Source: Maniola hyperantus
Taxonomy: Eukaryota > Arthropoda > Insecta > Lepidoptera > Nymphalidae
Direction of reading: 5' to 3'
Assembly: GCF_902806685.2 (NCBI RefSeq)
Contig: NC_048556.1
Coordinates: 5,828,001-5,892,000 of the forward strand
Length of the DNA stretch: 64,000 bases
Positions within the stretch are counted from its first letter, which is position 1; the number at the start of each line of letters is the position of its first letter. The position numbers and the translations under genes are program-made. The notes under the pieces were generated by a model. It had not been told where the DNA came from. It did not search any database and worked only from the letters and a program-made list of their open reading frames with translations. This document shows, in pieces, positions 43,393 through 54,019 of this stretch.

Positions 43393-44007
43393 TAAAATTT
43401 AACTATTTTCATACGTTGCAGTATTTATTGTGCATACTTGTAAAAGGCATGCATACATACCAGCACTTTTATTCAATTTTATAATTACCTTTTTAATTTT
43501 ATTTTTGCGAATGAACAAAATAACGAGTATCTATCGATATCGATAGGTAATTCATTGAGCTACGTAAAAAAATCGACCGATCACGCAAATGTCAACCATA
43601 TGTTTAACGTAATTAAGTTTATAATTGCTACCACTTAGAATACCGCCATCTATGGTCAAGTAGCGGAATTAATTGGACAATTGAATCTAGTGTGACGTGA
43701 GTGTGACTATAGCTCGTAAATACGTTCTTCCGCTAAAGCAAAATAAATCTTATTTCTAGAACGTCAGGGTTTGTTTCCAAATCTGTGACGTAGGCTAGTT
43801 TTGACTAAACTTAAACGACAAATCAAATGATTTGTTTCTTTGTAGTGCAATATATGACTATCGGTATATTTGTATGAGTTTGGCGACAGCGGTTCCTATA
43901 GTAATTTTGGTGAATTGCACTTCCACTGTTCTTTCTGTTCCGTGTATGAAACCAGTGTGTTTTGATTCACCACGACACAACGCGATACGCCAGTATATAT
44001 ATTTACT
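43393..44007. other. Intergenic, no gene seen
   Basis: ATCGATATCGATAGG palindromic motif near 43533. The 88-aa frame at 43832-44098 runs into the neighbouring MITE end and is not credible. Confidence 0.4.
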
Positions 44008-44328
44008 ACAGTACGCGGCAGAAAATTATGAACATCGACCTTTAGAAAGAGATAGCGGTTTTGTAGAGACTAGTGAGCATTGTCCCTTCTGTCTTTGAGA
44101 CCGACAAAACGTCACATAGGTATGAGTATTAGAAATCACGTCATGCATTGCCAGACACTTAGTGTCGTGGCAACTCCCTGAAAATCTATAGGTCCATAAA
44201 GTTAATAAGTGCTTACCTAAAAAACTATGAACCGATTCTTTTTTATGAGTGACAGAGACTCTACAAAGCCGAAATTATTTTAATTATTTTCAAAGGTGAT
44301 GTACATTATTTTCTGCCGCGGACTGTAC
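44008..44328. mobile_element. MITE (GTACGCGGCAGAAAAT family), copy 1
   Basis: Left ACAGTACGCGGCAGAAAATT ATGAACATCGACCTTT; right AAAGGTGATGTACATTATTT TCTGCCGCGGACTGT, inverted. A shorter relative is at 47248-47428. Confidence 0.7.
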
Positions 44329-44780
44329 AACATGCCACCTCACTCCACACCACACTATGTGTTATGAGTCTTATGAGTCAAATCAAATCTTAGTATTTTC
44401 TATGACCAGAAAATTAATACATACACCCGACAACAATTTTTGTGTTTGGTTGTGTTTCTGTTCATAGAAATCATACCTAATATGAATTAATTCACAAAAT
44501 ATGGAGTGGGGTGCTAAAAAATATGTACCTACATGGCACTAACAATTCTCGATGTAATAAACATTTGAAACTTAGAAGTAGGTAATAAAATTAGCATCAA
44601 CCAAAGCTGAGCTTAAAACTTTCTTTACTAGTATGTACTACCTCATAGTTCAAGAACTGGTAAACACTGTAATACCTGCAGAAATACCATAATTGTTAAA
44701 GCACAATTATAACTTATATGGTACTCAATAATTTAATTAAGTTAATACTTTTTACATTGTGCTTTATTCTGTTTTTAAGC
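44329..44780. other. Intergenic, no gene seen
   Basis: AT-rich, nothing recognised. Confidence 0.4.
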
Positions 44781-44882
44781 CAAACTAAAATGACAGGCCT
44801 AAATGTATTGCTACCTATCCCTTTCATAATTCTTCCTGTGAAAAAGGATAGTACTAGATTAAGCCTGTCAATTTGGTTTGTG
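44781..44882. mobile_element. Hairpin MITE (AAACTAAA...CTATCC family), copy 1
   Basis: CAAACTAAAATGACAGGCCT ... CTATCCCTTTC pairs with GAAAAAGGATAG ... AGGCTTAATC-complementary AAGCCTGTCAATTTGGTTTG. Related copy at 47911-48046. Confidence 0.6.
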
Positions 44883-45716
44883 TACAACAGAATTAGCCAC
44901 ATTATTTATTTTCATTGACTATTCCTCTAAAATGCCTTGTGGTAACTTAAACACCAGTAATAAATGAATAACATAATAACAAAAGGGATGATATTTTAAG
45001 TTTTACGACGGAAACATAAGATCTGACCTGTTTCCATGGATATATATTAAGATTCCTATAAGCCAATATTAATGTAGCTTCGGATGTTTGTAGTGTTATT
45101 CTGATATCAGAAAATACTACAATTTTATTCGATTCAGGACAATGTATATGGCATTAGGTTGAGATGCAATGTGTTTCCACTTTAAGACATCACAATTTAA
45201 ATTGCTAGTTCAATGTTACAAATTGTAAGAGTTATTATTTTAATGCTCGGAATAAATTCATAGCATTATAAAGAGTCAATAAGATAAAATAATGCCTGTA
45301 CAGTATTAACCTGTTACATGAAATATGATTAGCAGTTGTCACACTGTTTGGAATAAATATCTACATTTAAACAACATGTGTTTCATTTAAATAGCTTACC
45401 AGATAAAATTCAATTATAATGGAGGAGCTGGCAAACAGAATCTGATTAGCACTTTTTAAAGCGTAGTATTTTGATCCACATGACTCAAACCCTGTTTATT
45501 ATTTTCAATAGAAGATAAAGTTCAAAACTGAAACTAAAAAAATTCAGAGACCACCCGCTTTATTGGATGTAACATTGGTCATATTGGTTTTGTTCATATA
45601 AATATATTTTATAATACAGCCATGTCACTTGGACCATAATAATCGATTCAGTAGTTTAGGGGCTACAATGGAACACTTACAACATAGACCATTAAAATAA
45701 AATTTAATTTCATAGA
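44883..45716. other. Intergenic, no gene seen
   Basis: AT-rich; no supported gene or repeat boundary. Confidence 0.4.
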
Positions 45717-45928
45717 CTAGTCCGGCGGGGTGATTACGTATCTCGTGACAGGCTTGCGACAGGCGTAAATCTCGCGATCATTGCTGTCAAACGTCCGGCT
45801 AGAGAGACAGCAATAGCCACAAAACAAAATAAGAAGAAGAGAGACAGCAAATGAACTGTCGCATTGCTACTGCTGTTGCGTTGCTGTCGCTACTGCAACG
45901 TTTTACGTAAACACCCCGCGGTACTATC
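45717..45928. mobile_element. MITE with CGGGGTG...CACCCCG ends
   Basis: TAGTCCGGCGGGGTGATTAC GTA at the left; inverted TTTACGTAAACACCCCGCGG TACTA at the right; internal GACAGCAA/TTGCTGTC repeats. Confidence 0.6.
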
Positions 45929-46034
45929 CGCCAGCTCCTCACTTTGTTATATGCAATATGCATACTTACTTGAATGTACATAGTTTCCAACAAGTTTATG
46001 GAAGGGAAGATAAATCTACTTAAGGTAATCCAAT

Positions 46035-46040
46035 TTTATT
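46035..46040 (-). terminator. Poly(A) signal for CCDC115
   Basis: TTTATT on the plus strand (AATAAA on the minus strand), 65 nt beyond the stop. Confidence 0.55.
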
Positions 46041-46104
46041 GCAAATGCATTAAATTTTTTTGCTTTTAGAAAAAAACAACTTAATTTTGAACAATGATAC
46101 CAGT

Positions 46105-46572
46105 TCAGTGATCTTTAATAATGTTGTTTTTATAGTATTTTAAGGCTTCAATATTCCTCATATTTTCAAATATTAGTAATTGAACATTAGCACATTCAAC
46201 AATAAAATTTATAGTATTCTGAAAAATACCTTTTGCCTTATGTAAATTCTGAGGGACCAACACACCAAACCAATGCAGGGGATTCACACTGGCTTCATCT
46301 GTTTCGATGACCTTCAGCTGTCTTCCATTGTCTTCTTCAATTGACTCACAGGTGACTGAGGCAGAAAACTCTGGGCTACTCTCAGTGGGAAGTCTCTCTT
46401 TACTTACAGAACTCTGTCCCATAATATATCTAGACTTTGCCAAATGAATGCTACCATTATTTATACTCCTTTCTATGTTCAGCTCACAAGACATTTTATC
46501 CTCCATCAGATGCAATTGTTGCAATACCAGTTTGTCGAGCAAGTTGCATACAGCTTCTGAATCAAATGCCAT
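46105..46572 (-). CDS. CCDC115: CCDC115 / Vma22 homologue, V-ATPase assembly factor
   Basis: Single-exon frame of 155 aa, a little shorter than human CCDC115 (about 180). The N-terminal helix (residues 5-35, VCNLLDKLVLQQLHLMEDK) fits the predicted coiled coil. The C-terminal NPLHWFGVLVPQNLHKAKGI (about 98-117) is the most recognisable family segment. In this family the protein acts with TMEM199/Vma12 at the ER to assemble the Vo sector of the vacuolar H+-ATPase. The acidic, Ser-rich middle is a variable linker. The ATG at 46572 is preceded on the minus strand by TTTCAG, so a 5' non-coding exon may be spliced just upstream. Divergent from SAFB, 8.8 kb away, with the palindromes between them. 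Confidence 0.85.
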   Translation of the reverse strand: MAFDSEAVCNLLDKLVLQQLHLMEDKMSCELNIERSINNGSIHLAKSRYIMGQSSVSKERLPTESSPEFSASVTCESIEEDNGRQLKVIETDEASVNPLHWFGVLVPQNLHKAKGIFQNTINFIVECANVQLLIFENMRNIEALKYYKNNIIKDH

Positions 46573-47247
46573 ATCTGAAACTACAAATTATAAGTAATAT
46601 TAAATTTCATTAATATGATCCTTCTAATAAAGGTTTACATGCATACATATAATAGTAGCTATTTATGCAGTAAAATAGCTTAAATTTGCTAAAAATTGCT
46701 GTTTTACAGAACTAGCAACTTCTCTGAGTAATTTTCAATTGAAATAATTTATACGAGTCCAAAAGCTCCAAGTACATGTAATAAGTTGGTTGAGTACATT
46801 GATGACAGACCCACACCACCCATGTGGTTGAGTATTACTTGTAAACTTGTAAAGCCTACATAGCTGTGATAGTTTTCCTTTTAACTTCATTATACATTGA
46901 AGTACTACAATAAATGTCCAAAAATAACCATTTAGCTAGCAGGAACCATTTAGCAGGCTGAGGTGGGAAGGGGGATCGATTTTGACACTTGACTCATCAA
47001 AAGTTAGTACTTTTAAGATTAAATCAACATTTTGTCTTTCACTTTATATTCTAATCCAAATGACAGATTTGTAGTACAAATAGTGGTGAATAAGAGTTCC
47101 TTGTTCACAAGACAAAACACCTGCCTGAGTTTGTTGTGGGCTTCTTCTCAAACTAGGGCATTTTTGAAACCTTCATTGCTTTAGTTTTCAGTTTACTTAT
47201 TATCACCATTACATTTTTATAATTCCAAAATTGACAATCAAAGTTTT
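46573..47247. other. CCDC115 upstream region, no gene seen
   Basis: AT-rich; would contain the CCDC115 promoter. No clear motif assigned. Confidence 0.4.
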
Positions 47248-47428
47248 AGTATGCTGCAGAAAATATTGTACATCAACCTTTAGAAAGAGATAGCAGTTTC
47301 GTAGAGCGTTATCTCTATCATTGAGACAGACAAAACGTCACTAAAGTATGAGTGACAGAGACAACGCTCTACAAAGATAAAATCTCATTCTTAAGGTTGA
47401 TGTACAATATTTCTTGCCGGCCACTTTA
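47248..47428. mobile_element. MITE (GTACGCGGCAGAAAAT family), copy 2
   Basis: AGTATGCTGCAGAAAATATT GTACATCAACCTTTAG pairs with AAGGTTGATGTACAATATTT CTTGCCGGCC; an internal GTAGAGCGTT/AACGCTCTAC hairpin is also present. Confidence 0.65.
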
Positions 47429-47479
47429 CTTACCAAGTAATTTGAATAAATGCTTTAAATTTATCTATTTAATCTCTAA

Positions 47480-47717
47480 TCACTACCCATATTATAAATG
47501 CGAAAATGTTTGTTGGTTTATTGGTTTGTCCTTCAATCACGTTGCAACGGATTGACATGTTTTTTGGCATGGGTAGGTCATGGGTAGGTATAATTATTAA
47601 AGGCCTGGAGAGTGACATTTTAAAAGTAGGTTACTTTTCATCCCGGAAAATTAAAGAGTTCCCACCGGATTTTTAAAAACCTAAATCCATGCAGACGAAG
47701 TCGCGGGCATCAGCTAG
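47480..47717 (+). mobile_element. Helitron-like element
   Basis: TCACTACCCATATTATAAAT to GTCGCGGGCATCAGCTAG on the plus strand. Confidence 0.75.
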
Positions 47718-47910
47718 TTACTTAACTTACCTTGTTTCCGAGCCACAATATTAAAATTATGACAAGTTTAAACGCTGTTTGACTTGCTAGTAGATTAAAT
47801 AAGGAAACTAAACCAATGGCAATAATTAAGCCTCTCACTTTTAACCACCGACCAGAAATAAAAGATAAAAATTATAAATTTTCACAAAATGGCCAATGTG
47901 GCCAATTCCT

Positions 47911-48046
47911 TTGTACACAATCTCTAAACTAAACTAAAATATCACGTCTAAATCTATTGCTATCCCTTTCATAATGTTGCTTGCGGAAAAGGAAAGCACT
48001 AGATTTAGACCTGTTAATTTAGTTTAGTTTACAAATTGTGTACTAG
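47911..48046. mobile_element. Hairpin MITE (AAACTAAA...CTATCC family), copy 2
   Basis: TTGTACACAATCTCTAAACT ... CTATCCCTTTC pairs with GGAAAGCACTAG ... TTTACAAATTGTGTACTAGA. Two related copies in about 3 kb. Confidence 0.65.
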
Positions 48047-48371
48047 AGAATCGGCCCCATTATTTAATTATATTTTAGAGGTACTAGTCACAGAGTACTT
48101 TTTACATATGGAAAGTACCAAGACCAATCTAGAGGCACAGACACAGAGTACATTGAATGAATATAGGGTACTAGACTTAGATGAATGTATACTATCTCTA
48201 TGGTACTAGAGGTCAGACCACAGAGTGTTACCAACTCTCAAAAACATATTTTCCCCTAAAGCTAAAGTCAAAAACCCCTAAAATCACAACAATTACTTCA
48301 AAATCCCCATAAAAAATTATAAAAGATAAATTAACAATAATTAGTAAATAAAAAACAAAATTTTATAATAT

Positions 48372-48585
48372 AGACCTCTTTGAATTTCCGGCATAAAAAG
48401 TAGCCTATGTCACTCTTGAGGTTTTTAACTAACTGACTAACAATATATAAAACTACCTATACCATGCAAAAAATCACGTCAATCCGTTGCACCGTTGCGA
48501 AGTGATTGAAGGACAGACGAACAAACCAACAAACCACTGAGTACATTGAATATCAACAAACAAACACACTTTCGCATTTATAATA
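48372..48585 (-). mobile_element. Helitron-like fragment
   Basis: TTCCGGCATAAAAAGTAGCC ... ATCACGTCAATCCGTTGCAC ... CACTTTCGCATTTATAATAA. The CTAG end is missing; an insertion-like change around 48430 and 48540 (CTGAGTACATTGAATATC). Confidence 0.6.
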
Positions 48586-48606
48586 ATTAAACCGAAAATT
48601 ACTAGA

Positions 48607-48718
48607 TTAGAAATACTTAGTACCTGGGTACCATAGGTAGTTAATAATATTATCAGTATTCAGTATACTGATAATATTATTAACTACCTACCTATGGTAC
48701 CCACGTACTAAGTAATGA
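48607..48718. repeat. Perfect-type hairpin
   Basis: ACTTAGTACCTGGGTACCAT then AGGTAGTTAATAATATTATC pairs with GATAATATTATTAACTACCT, ATGGTACCCACGTACTAAGT around a tiny centre (AGTATTCAGTATACT). Confidence 0.8.
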
Positions 48719-49058
48719 AGAACCATACTAGATGTCGCTAAGCCACGAGGTCAACAAATAAATATGATGGGCTAGATTGAATTACTTCAGGCCATATATT
48801 TTTATTTTTTGTTAATAAAAAAATCAAAAATATAAGCCAAAAAGTCCCTAAAAATATTATACCCCTAAAAAAATCCCATCCGACTTATTTACCCCCTAAA
48901 ATTGGGGGGAAAACCCCTAAGTTGGTAACCGCACTAAGACCCTAGAGCATCCTTGCGTAGACCATAGACTGGTCTGTGCAAGGCACAGTCCTTGTTCTGA
49001 GGTGCTCTAGTATATAGTAGATAATCTATGGGTGCAAGGGTACCAGACCACCGACCAG
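48719..49058. other. Intergenic, no gene seen
   Basis: AT-rich spacer before the inverted pair; a short run of CCCCTAAAA-type motifs. Confidence 0.4.
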
Positions 49059-50136
49059 TGCCTACAAGTCTTGTATTACAAGCGTTTCTCTTGTTAATTT
49101 TTGCATTTTTACAAGAATGCGTTTATCAAAACTACACTTGTAAACTACAAGCTACGAGTAATATCACTTGTAATACAAGTGTTTTTCACACTTGTATTTG
49201 TGGTTTTGTTCATCAAAAATGCCTTTGTAACTTGTAGCTTGTAACTTGTAACGAAAAAGTTGGAGAGCCTCCGTTGACTCTTAATTTATTTTACAAGTTG
49301 TATGCAAGTATGATATTGTATAAAAGAATAATTAAATTATCTAGTACCTAGTAGTAAATAGGTAAAATAACTATAAAATAATTCAAAGGTGTAATTTTAT
49401 TAAACTTATCAATGCTGCTCTTTTTAAATTTGACCAAAACGTGTCTCATGTACATACGAGTATGCTGGCATAATCTTTTTCGGCAGATACAAGTCCAAGC
49501 GACTGACATAGCAATAGTATCTCTTTCCACTCTGCTATTTTTTGGTCTTTAGATAATTTATCAGTAAATGCGCCAAATAAAATATCTTTTTTGTCATGAA
49601 TTACTTAATTGAAGAATAATTGTAACTTTCGAATCAGATTTCGCCATTTTTTGCAGTGTAATTCGAATAGCGAAATTTTTTAAAGTCTATCCTTTTTTTC
49701 AAATTTTAAGTCTAACCTTAATTCATGAAAAAGAATGTAATATTTTTAATTTAAACTTTTTGTGTCGGTACTTTCTGTTGGTGTACCGAAATAGAATAAA
49801 TAAAAGTAGATAGGTAAATAAAATAAGAAGCAACAGGTTTTACAAATAGGTTATTTAACACAAAATTAAATTATTTGAAAAATAAAATTATTTTTAACAA
49901 TAACTTGACTAGTTATGGTACCGTAATTTCTATTTTATCGTCATTTATTACGGTTGAAAAATTAATTTGCACTTTAGCAAAAATAAAGTGTTATAAATTA
50001 AAAATACAAGTTCTACAAGTCTTGTAAAATCCTACAAGTCTTGTGAAATTATTTGATAAACATAATTTACAAGAGTTTGTAAAAAAGTTCTTGTAACTTG
50101 TAGCTTGTAGACTTGTAATGTTTGATAAACAGGGCA
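49059..50136 (-). mobile_element. ACTTGTA-rich element, left (inverted) copy
   Basis: About 1.08 kb, inverted relative to 50222-51323. Its inner end is TTGTAATGTTTGATAAACAG GGCA. The outer end reads TGCC joined to TACAAGTCTTG, lacking the CTGTTTATCAAACGT segment found in the other copy, so its outer terminus is deleted. Many ACTTGTA/TACAAGT motifs occur near both ends. Confidence 0.78.
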
Positions 50137-50221
50137 CTGAATTCAGTAAAAAATCCACAAACAAACAAGGAGAACAGATTACCTAGAACATTTTATGTAC
50201 TACTTCGTAGAGGTACACTTG
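50137..50221. other. 85-nt spacer between inverted copies
   Basis: Single-copy sequence (TGAATTCAGTAAAAAATCCA ... TACACTTG) not found in the arms. Confidence 0.6.
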
Positions 50222-51323
50222 TGCCCTGTTTATCAAACATTACAAGTCTACAAGCTCACAAGTTACAAGTTACAAGAACTTTTTTACAAACTCTTGTAAA
50301 TTATGTTTATCAAATAATTTCACAAGACTTGTAGGATTTTACAAGACTTGTAGAACTTGTATTTTTAATTTATACACTTTATTTTTGCTAAGTTGCAAAA
50401 TAATTTTTCAACCGTAATAAATGTCGATAAAATAGAAATTACGGTACCATAACTAGTCAAGTTATTGTTAAAAATAAAACTTTTTTTCAAATAATTTAAT
50501 TTTGTGTTAAATAACCTATTTGTAAAACCTATTGCTTCTTATTTTATTTACCTACCTACTTTTATTTATTCTATTTCGGTACACCAACAGGAAGTACCTA
50601 CACAAAAAGTTTAAATTAAAAATAATACATTATTTTTCATGAATTAAGGTTAGACTTAAAATTTGGAAAAATAGATAGACTTTAAAAAAATTCGCTATTC
50701 GAATTACACCGCAAAAAATGGCAAAATCTGATGCGAAAGTTACAATTATTCTTCAATTAAATAATTCGTGACAAAAAAGATATTTTATTTGGCGCATTTA
50801 CTGATAAATTATCTAAAGATCAAAAAATAGCAGAGTGGAAAGAGATAGGTACTATTGCTATGTCAATCGCTTGGACTTGTATCTGCCGAAAAAGATTATG
50901 CCAGCATACTCGTATGTATATAATATGAGACACGTTTGAAAACGTTTGTTGAGCATAAGTTTAATAAAATTACACCATTGAATTTTTTTTTTTTTTTTTT
51001 TTGAATTATTTTTTACCTATTTCTACTAGGTACTAGATAATCTAATTATTCTATCATACTTGCATACAACTTGTAAAATAAATTAAGAGTCAACGGAGGT
51101 TCTCCAACTTTTTCGTTACAAGTTACAAGCTACAAGCTACAAAGGCATTTTTGATGAACAAAACCACAAATACAAGTGTGAAAAACACTTGTATTACAAG
51201 TGATATTACTTGTAGCTTGTAGTTTACAAGTGTAGTTTTGATAAACGCATTCTTGTAAAAATGCACAAATTTACAAGAGAAACGCTTGTAATACAAGACT
51301 TGTAACGTTTGATAAACAGGGCA
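50222..51323 (+). mobile_element. ACTTGTA-rich element, right copy with both ends
   Basis: 1102 bp, starting TGCCCTGTTTATCAAACATT ACAAGTC and ending GACTTGTAACGTTTGATAAA CAGGGCA, inverted ends of about 26 bp. Subterminal regions hold dense direct and inverted ACTTGTA heptamers, which look like transposase-binding repeats. Non-coding. A TTG triplet flanks each side, a possible 3-bp duplication. Superfamily not determined. Confidence 0.78.
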
Positions 51324-51472
51324 TTGGTAGCCAAACTTGGTAGCTTGGTAGATGCTTGGTAGTCATAACTTGTTGCCGCTCTTGGACATCCATGTGTCAG
51401 CAAGGTATTGTTATCTCTGTCTATTTCAAGGATCCTCCGTTCGTGCAAAAGCAATAGGTAATGGGTAGCTCA
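51324..51472. other. Host sequence between the two palindromes
   Basis: About 150 bp with three TTGGTAG(CC) motifs; not part of either element. Confidence 0.5.
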
Positions 51473-52110
51473 GTGCATCGCAGGGGGTGGCAACTTTGTA
51501 TGGGGCCACTGCCACAGAACACATTTACTCCAGGAGAAGAAGCCCAACTACATACAAATAAAGTGCAGACTATGCACCGTCACGCCATCTATTAGTGATT
51601 CCATAGAATTAAACTTTTGGCGCGAAATTACGAACCCCGTATTATTATTTTTTTTTTTTCTATATTAGGCCCGCATTTCAATCGCCAAATAATCTTTAAC
51701 CGAGGAGTTTATTCCACAGTTAAAGATTATTATTTATGGCGATTGGAAAGCGGCCATAACAAAACTGGAATAAAACAAGTAAAAACTTTTTAAAATGCTA
51801 TAATTTTTAGAAATAAATTTTTATATTATACTGTGAAAACCATACAAAGATTTAAGTTATGTTTTTACTTATTTTTTTTCTAAGCTATTAGATGAAGTAA
51901 AAAAAATGTACTTTTAAAGTGTTTTATTACAACTATGTCATAATCCACAGCATACATAATGAAGAAATTACAAAAACAGGTTAAAGTTAAACCAAAGTTG
52001 GATTACAGTAATAAATCTTAATAGAATTATTATCTTTTAAACAGATTAATTATTATTAAAGATCTAATACTGAAATGTTTTTCAAACTAGGGAATGTTAC
52101 ATAGCAAGAA

Positions 52111-52716
52111 CTACTTATTCAATATATCATAAATAAAATAATGAACAGAACCAAGATAGGCATATAGGCATATTATTTTGGTAGTGGTTTGTGGAAGCAC
52201 AGACAGGTCCTGAAATAAGGCAAAATACACAAAATTATTATATTTTTTTAACTGATGATTTATAAAAATTGCAATAGAAACATTATATAACATACCACTG
52301 TGATGTATCTTATTACATACCACTGTGATGTATCTGGTGGCCGAGATAAGATAGGCATATTTGGTACCTAGTGGGTTGCGGAAGCCACACTGACTGTTCC
52401 TGGAATAAGGCAAAATTAATACACAATCAATATATTGGTTTCTCTACTGAGAATGTATTAAGTAGGTACATATTGCAATAGAAATCTATATTATGTACCA
52501 CTTGAATTAAATGTTGCTGTGATGTGTCTGCTGGCAGAGACAAGATAGGCACATTAGGACAGGTTCTAAAATAAGGCAAAATGAACAATTGATGTTTTTC
52601 TGAGAATTTTTTACAAATTGCAATAGAAATGTATAGTTACTAGGTACATACCACTGAAATTGAATGTTGTTGCAATGTTTCTGCTGGTGAGCCAGGCACA
52701 CTGCTGGTGTGCAAGC
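52111..52716 (-). repeat. Tandem exon/intron-like cassettes, left arm
   Basis: Inverted mirror of 54020-54622, with the same acceptor and donor modules on the minus strand. Confidence 0.6.
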
Positions 52717-52726
52717 TTTTCAACAC

Positions 52727-53004
52727 CTACTCAGTTACATTGGCAAAACAATATTCTGCCCAAATTCGAAGCCTGAAACATTATAATAATACTATATAAT
52801 AAACCAAAATATCAAAAACACCAGCGTTTCTGACTTCTTTAGCCGGTTTGTAGACAAAAAGAACAGCTGGTACTTAAAGGGACACGACAATATTTACCTT
52901 GCATAATTAGATGCCTTTCCGGCTCTTGGTAAAGAGTGGATAGTAAGTGTTGGGTCGAAAGCCAATGCACAGCACTTAACACGCTTTCTATATTTATCAG
53001 ACAT
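52727..53004 (-). CDS. Small two-exon frame in the left arm
   Basis: Mirror of the frame at 53733-54009: exons 52898-53004 and 52727-52772 on the minus strand, same protein. See that entry. Confidence 0.35.
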
Positions 53005-53732
53005 GATAAATTTAATCTTACAAACGAAAAGAGTCACAAACAATAAGTCACTGTCCTTATTTTTCTCTAGTCTCAATCACACTGCTGCGAGTTTCTTCAA
53101 GTTAACAGGGAGAGAAAAATAGAAGCAAAAACACTAAACCACATGAAATACAACTAAAAATATACAAATTTATCACAACTGTTGGGAAAGAAAACTTTCA
53201 TATTTAAACCAACAACCTAAAAACAAACGTACCATAGAGTAGATAGTTGCCAGTTGTTTATAGTTTGAAACTTTGTCTCTGACTTTGAAGTCTAGAATGA
53301 GACAAAGAATTTCTTTGTTTCATTCTAAATGATTCCATAAAAAAGTCTGCAGTGGCCCCATACAAAGTTGCCACCCCCTGGCCACTGCAGACTTTTTTAT
53401 GGAATCATTTAGAATGAAACAAAGAAATTCTTTGTCTCATTCTAGACTTCAAAGTCAGAGACAAAGTTTCAAACTATAAACAACTGGCAACTATCTACTC
53501 TATGGTACGTTTGTTTTTAGGTTGTTGGTTTAAATATGAAAGTTTTCTTTCCCAACAGTTGTGATAAATTTGTATATTTTTAGTTGTATTTCATGTGGTT
53601 TAGTGTTTTTGCTTCTATTTTTCTCTCCCTGTTAGCTTGAAGAAACTCGCAGCAGTGTGATTGAGACTAGAGAAAAATAAGGACAGTGACTTATTGTTTG
53701 TGACTCTTTTCGTTTGTAAGATTAAATTTATC

Positions 53733-54009
53733 ATGTCTGATAAATATAGAAAGCGTGTTAAGTGCTGTGCATTGGCTTTCGACCCAACACTTACTATCCA
53801 CTCTTTACCAAGAGCCGGAAAGGCATCTAATTATGCAAGGTAAATATTGTCGTGTCCCTTAAGTACCAGCTGTTCTTTTTGTCTACAAACCGGCTAAAGA
53901 AGTCAGAAACGCTGGTGTTTTTGATATTTTGGTTTATTATATAGTATTATTATAATGTTTCAGGCTTCGAATTTGGGCAGAATATTGTTTTGCCAATGTA
54001 ACTGAGTAG
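53733..54009 (+). CDS. Small two-exon frame in the right arm
   Basis: ATG at 53733; exon 53733-53839 (GCAAG|GTAAAT donor) and exon 53964-54009 (TTTCAG acceptor) join to a 50-aa protein: MSDKYRKRVKCCALAFDP, then LTIHSLPRAGKASNYARLRI and WAEYCFANVTE. Basic start, Cys pair, H-LP and a W-C segment faintly recall the first half of a THAP zinc finger, but the second half (C-x-x-H) is missing. It may be a captured or decayed gene fragment inside a non-autonomous transposon. The same protein is encoded in the other arm without change. Upstream in-frame codons start only with TTG and are ignored. Confidence 0.35.
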
Positions 54010-54019
54010 GTGTTGAAAA

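Larger units (their letters stand above)
49059..51323. repeat. 2.3-kb inverted duplication (first palindrome)
   Basis: The two elements above form arms of about 1.08 kb with an 85-nt loop. Arms carry scattered substitutions and small indels (for example a longer T-run at 50985-51001), so they are old enough to have diverged and are not an exact foldback copy. Confidence 0.8.
51481..53380 (-). mobile_element. Left copy, complete 1.9-kb element with 32-bp TIRs
   Basis: Left TIR 51481-51512 (CAGGGGGTGGCAACTTTGTA then TGGGGCCACTGC) and right TIR 53349-53380 are perfect inverted repeats of 32 bp. Its small two-exon frame reads on the minus strand. Confidence 0.83.

Noticed and set aside
43832..44098. 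88-aa frame with apparent signal-like N-terminus
   Set aside because: The last third is the terminus of a MITE that recurs at 47248-47428; chance frame.
53733..54009. Calling the 50-aa frame a THAP protein
   Set aside because: Only the Cys pair, H-LP and W are suggestive; the second zinc half (C-x-x-H) is absent, so a firm label is not justified.
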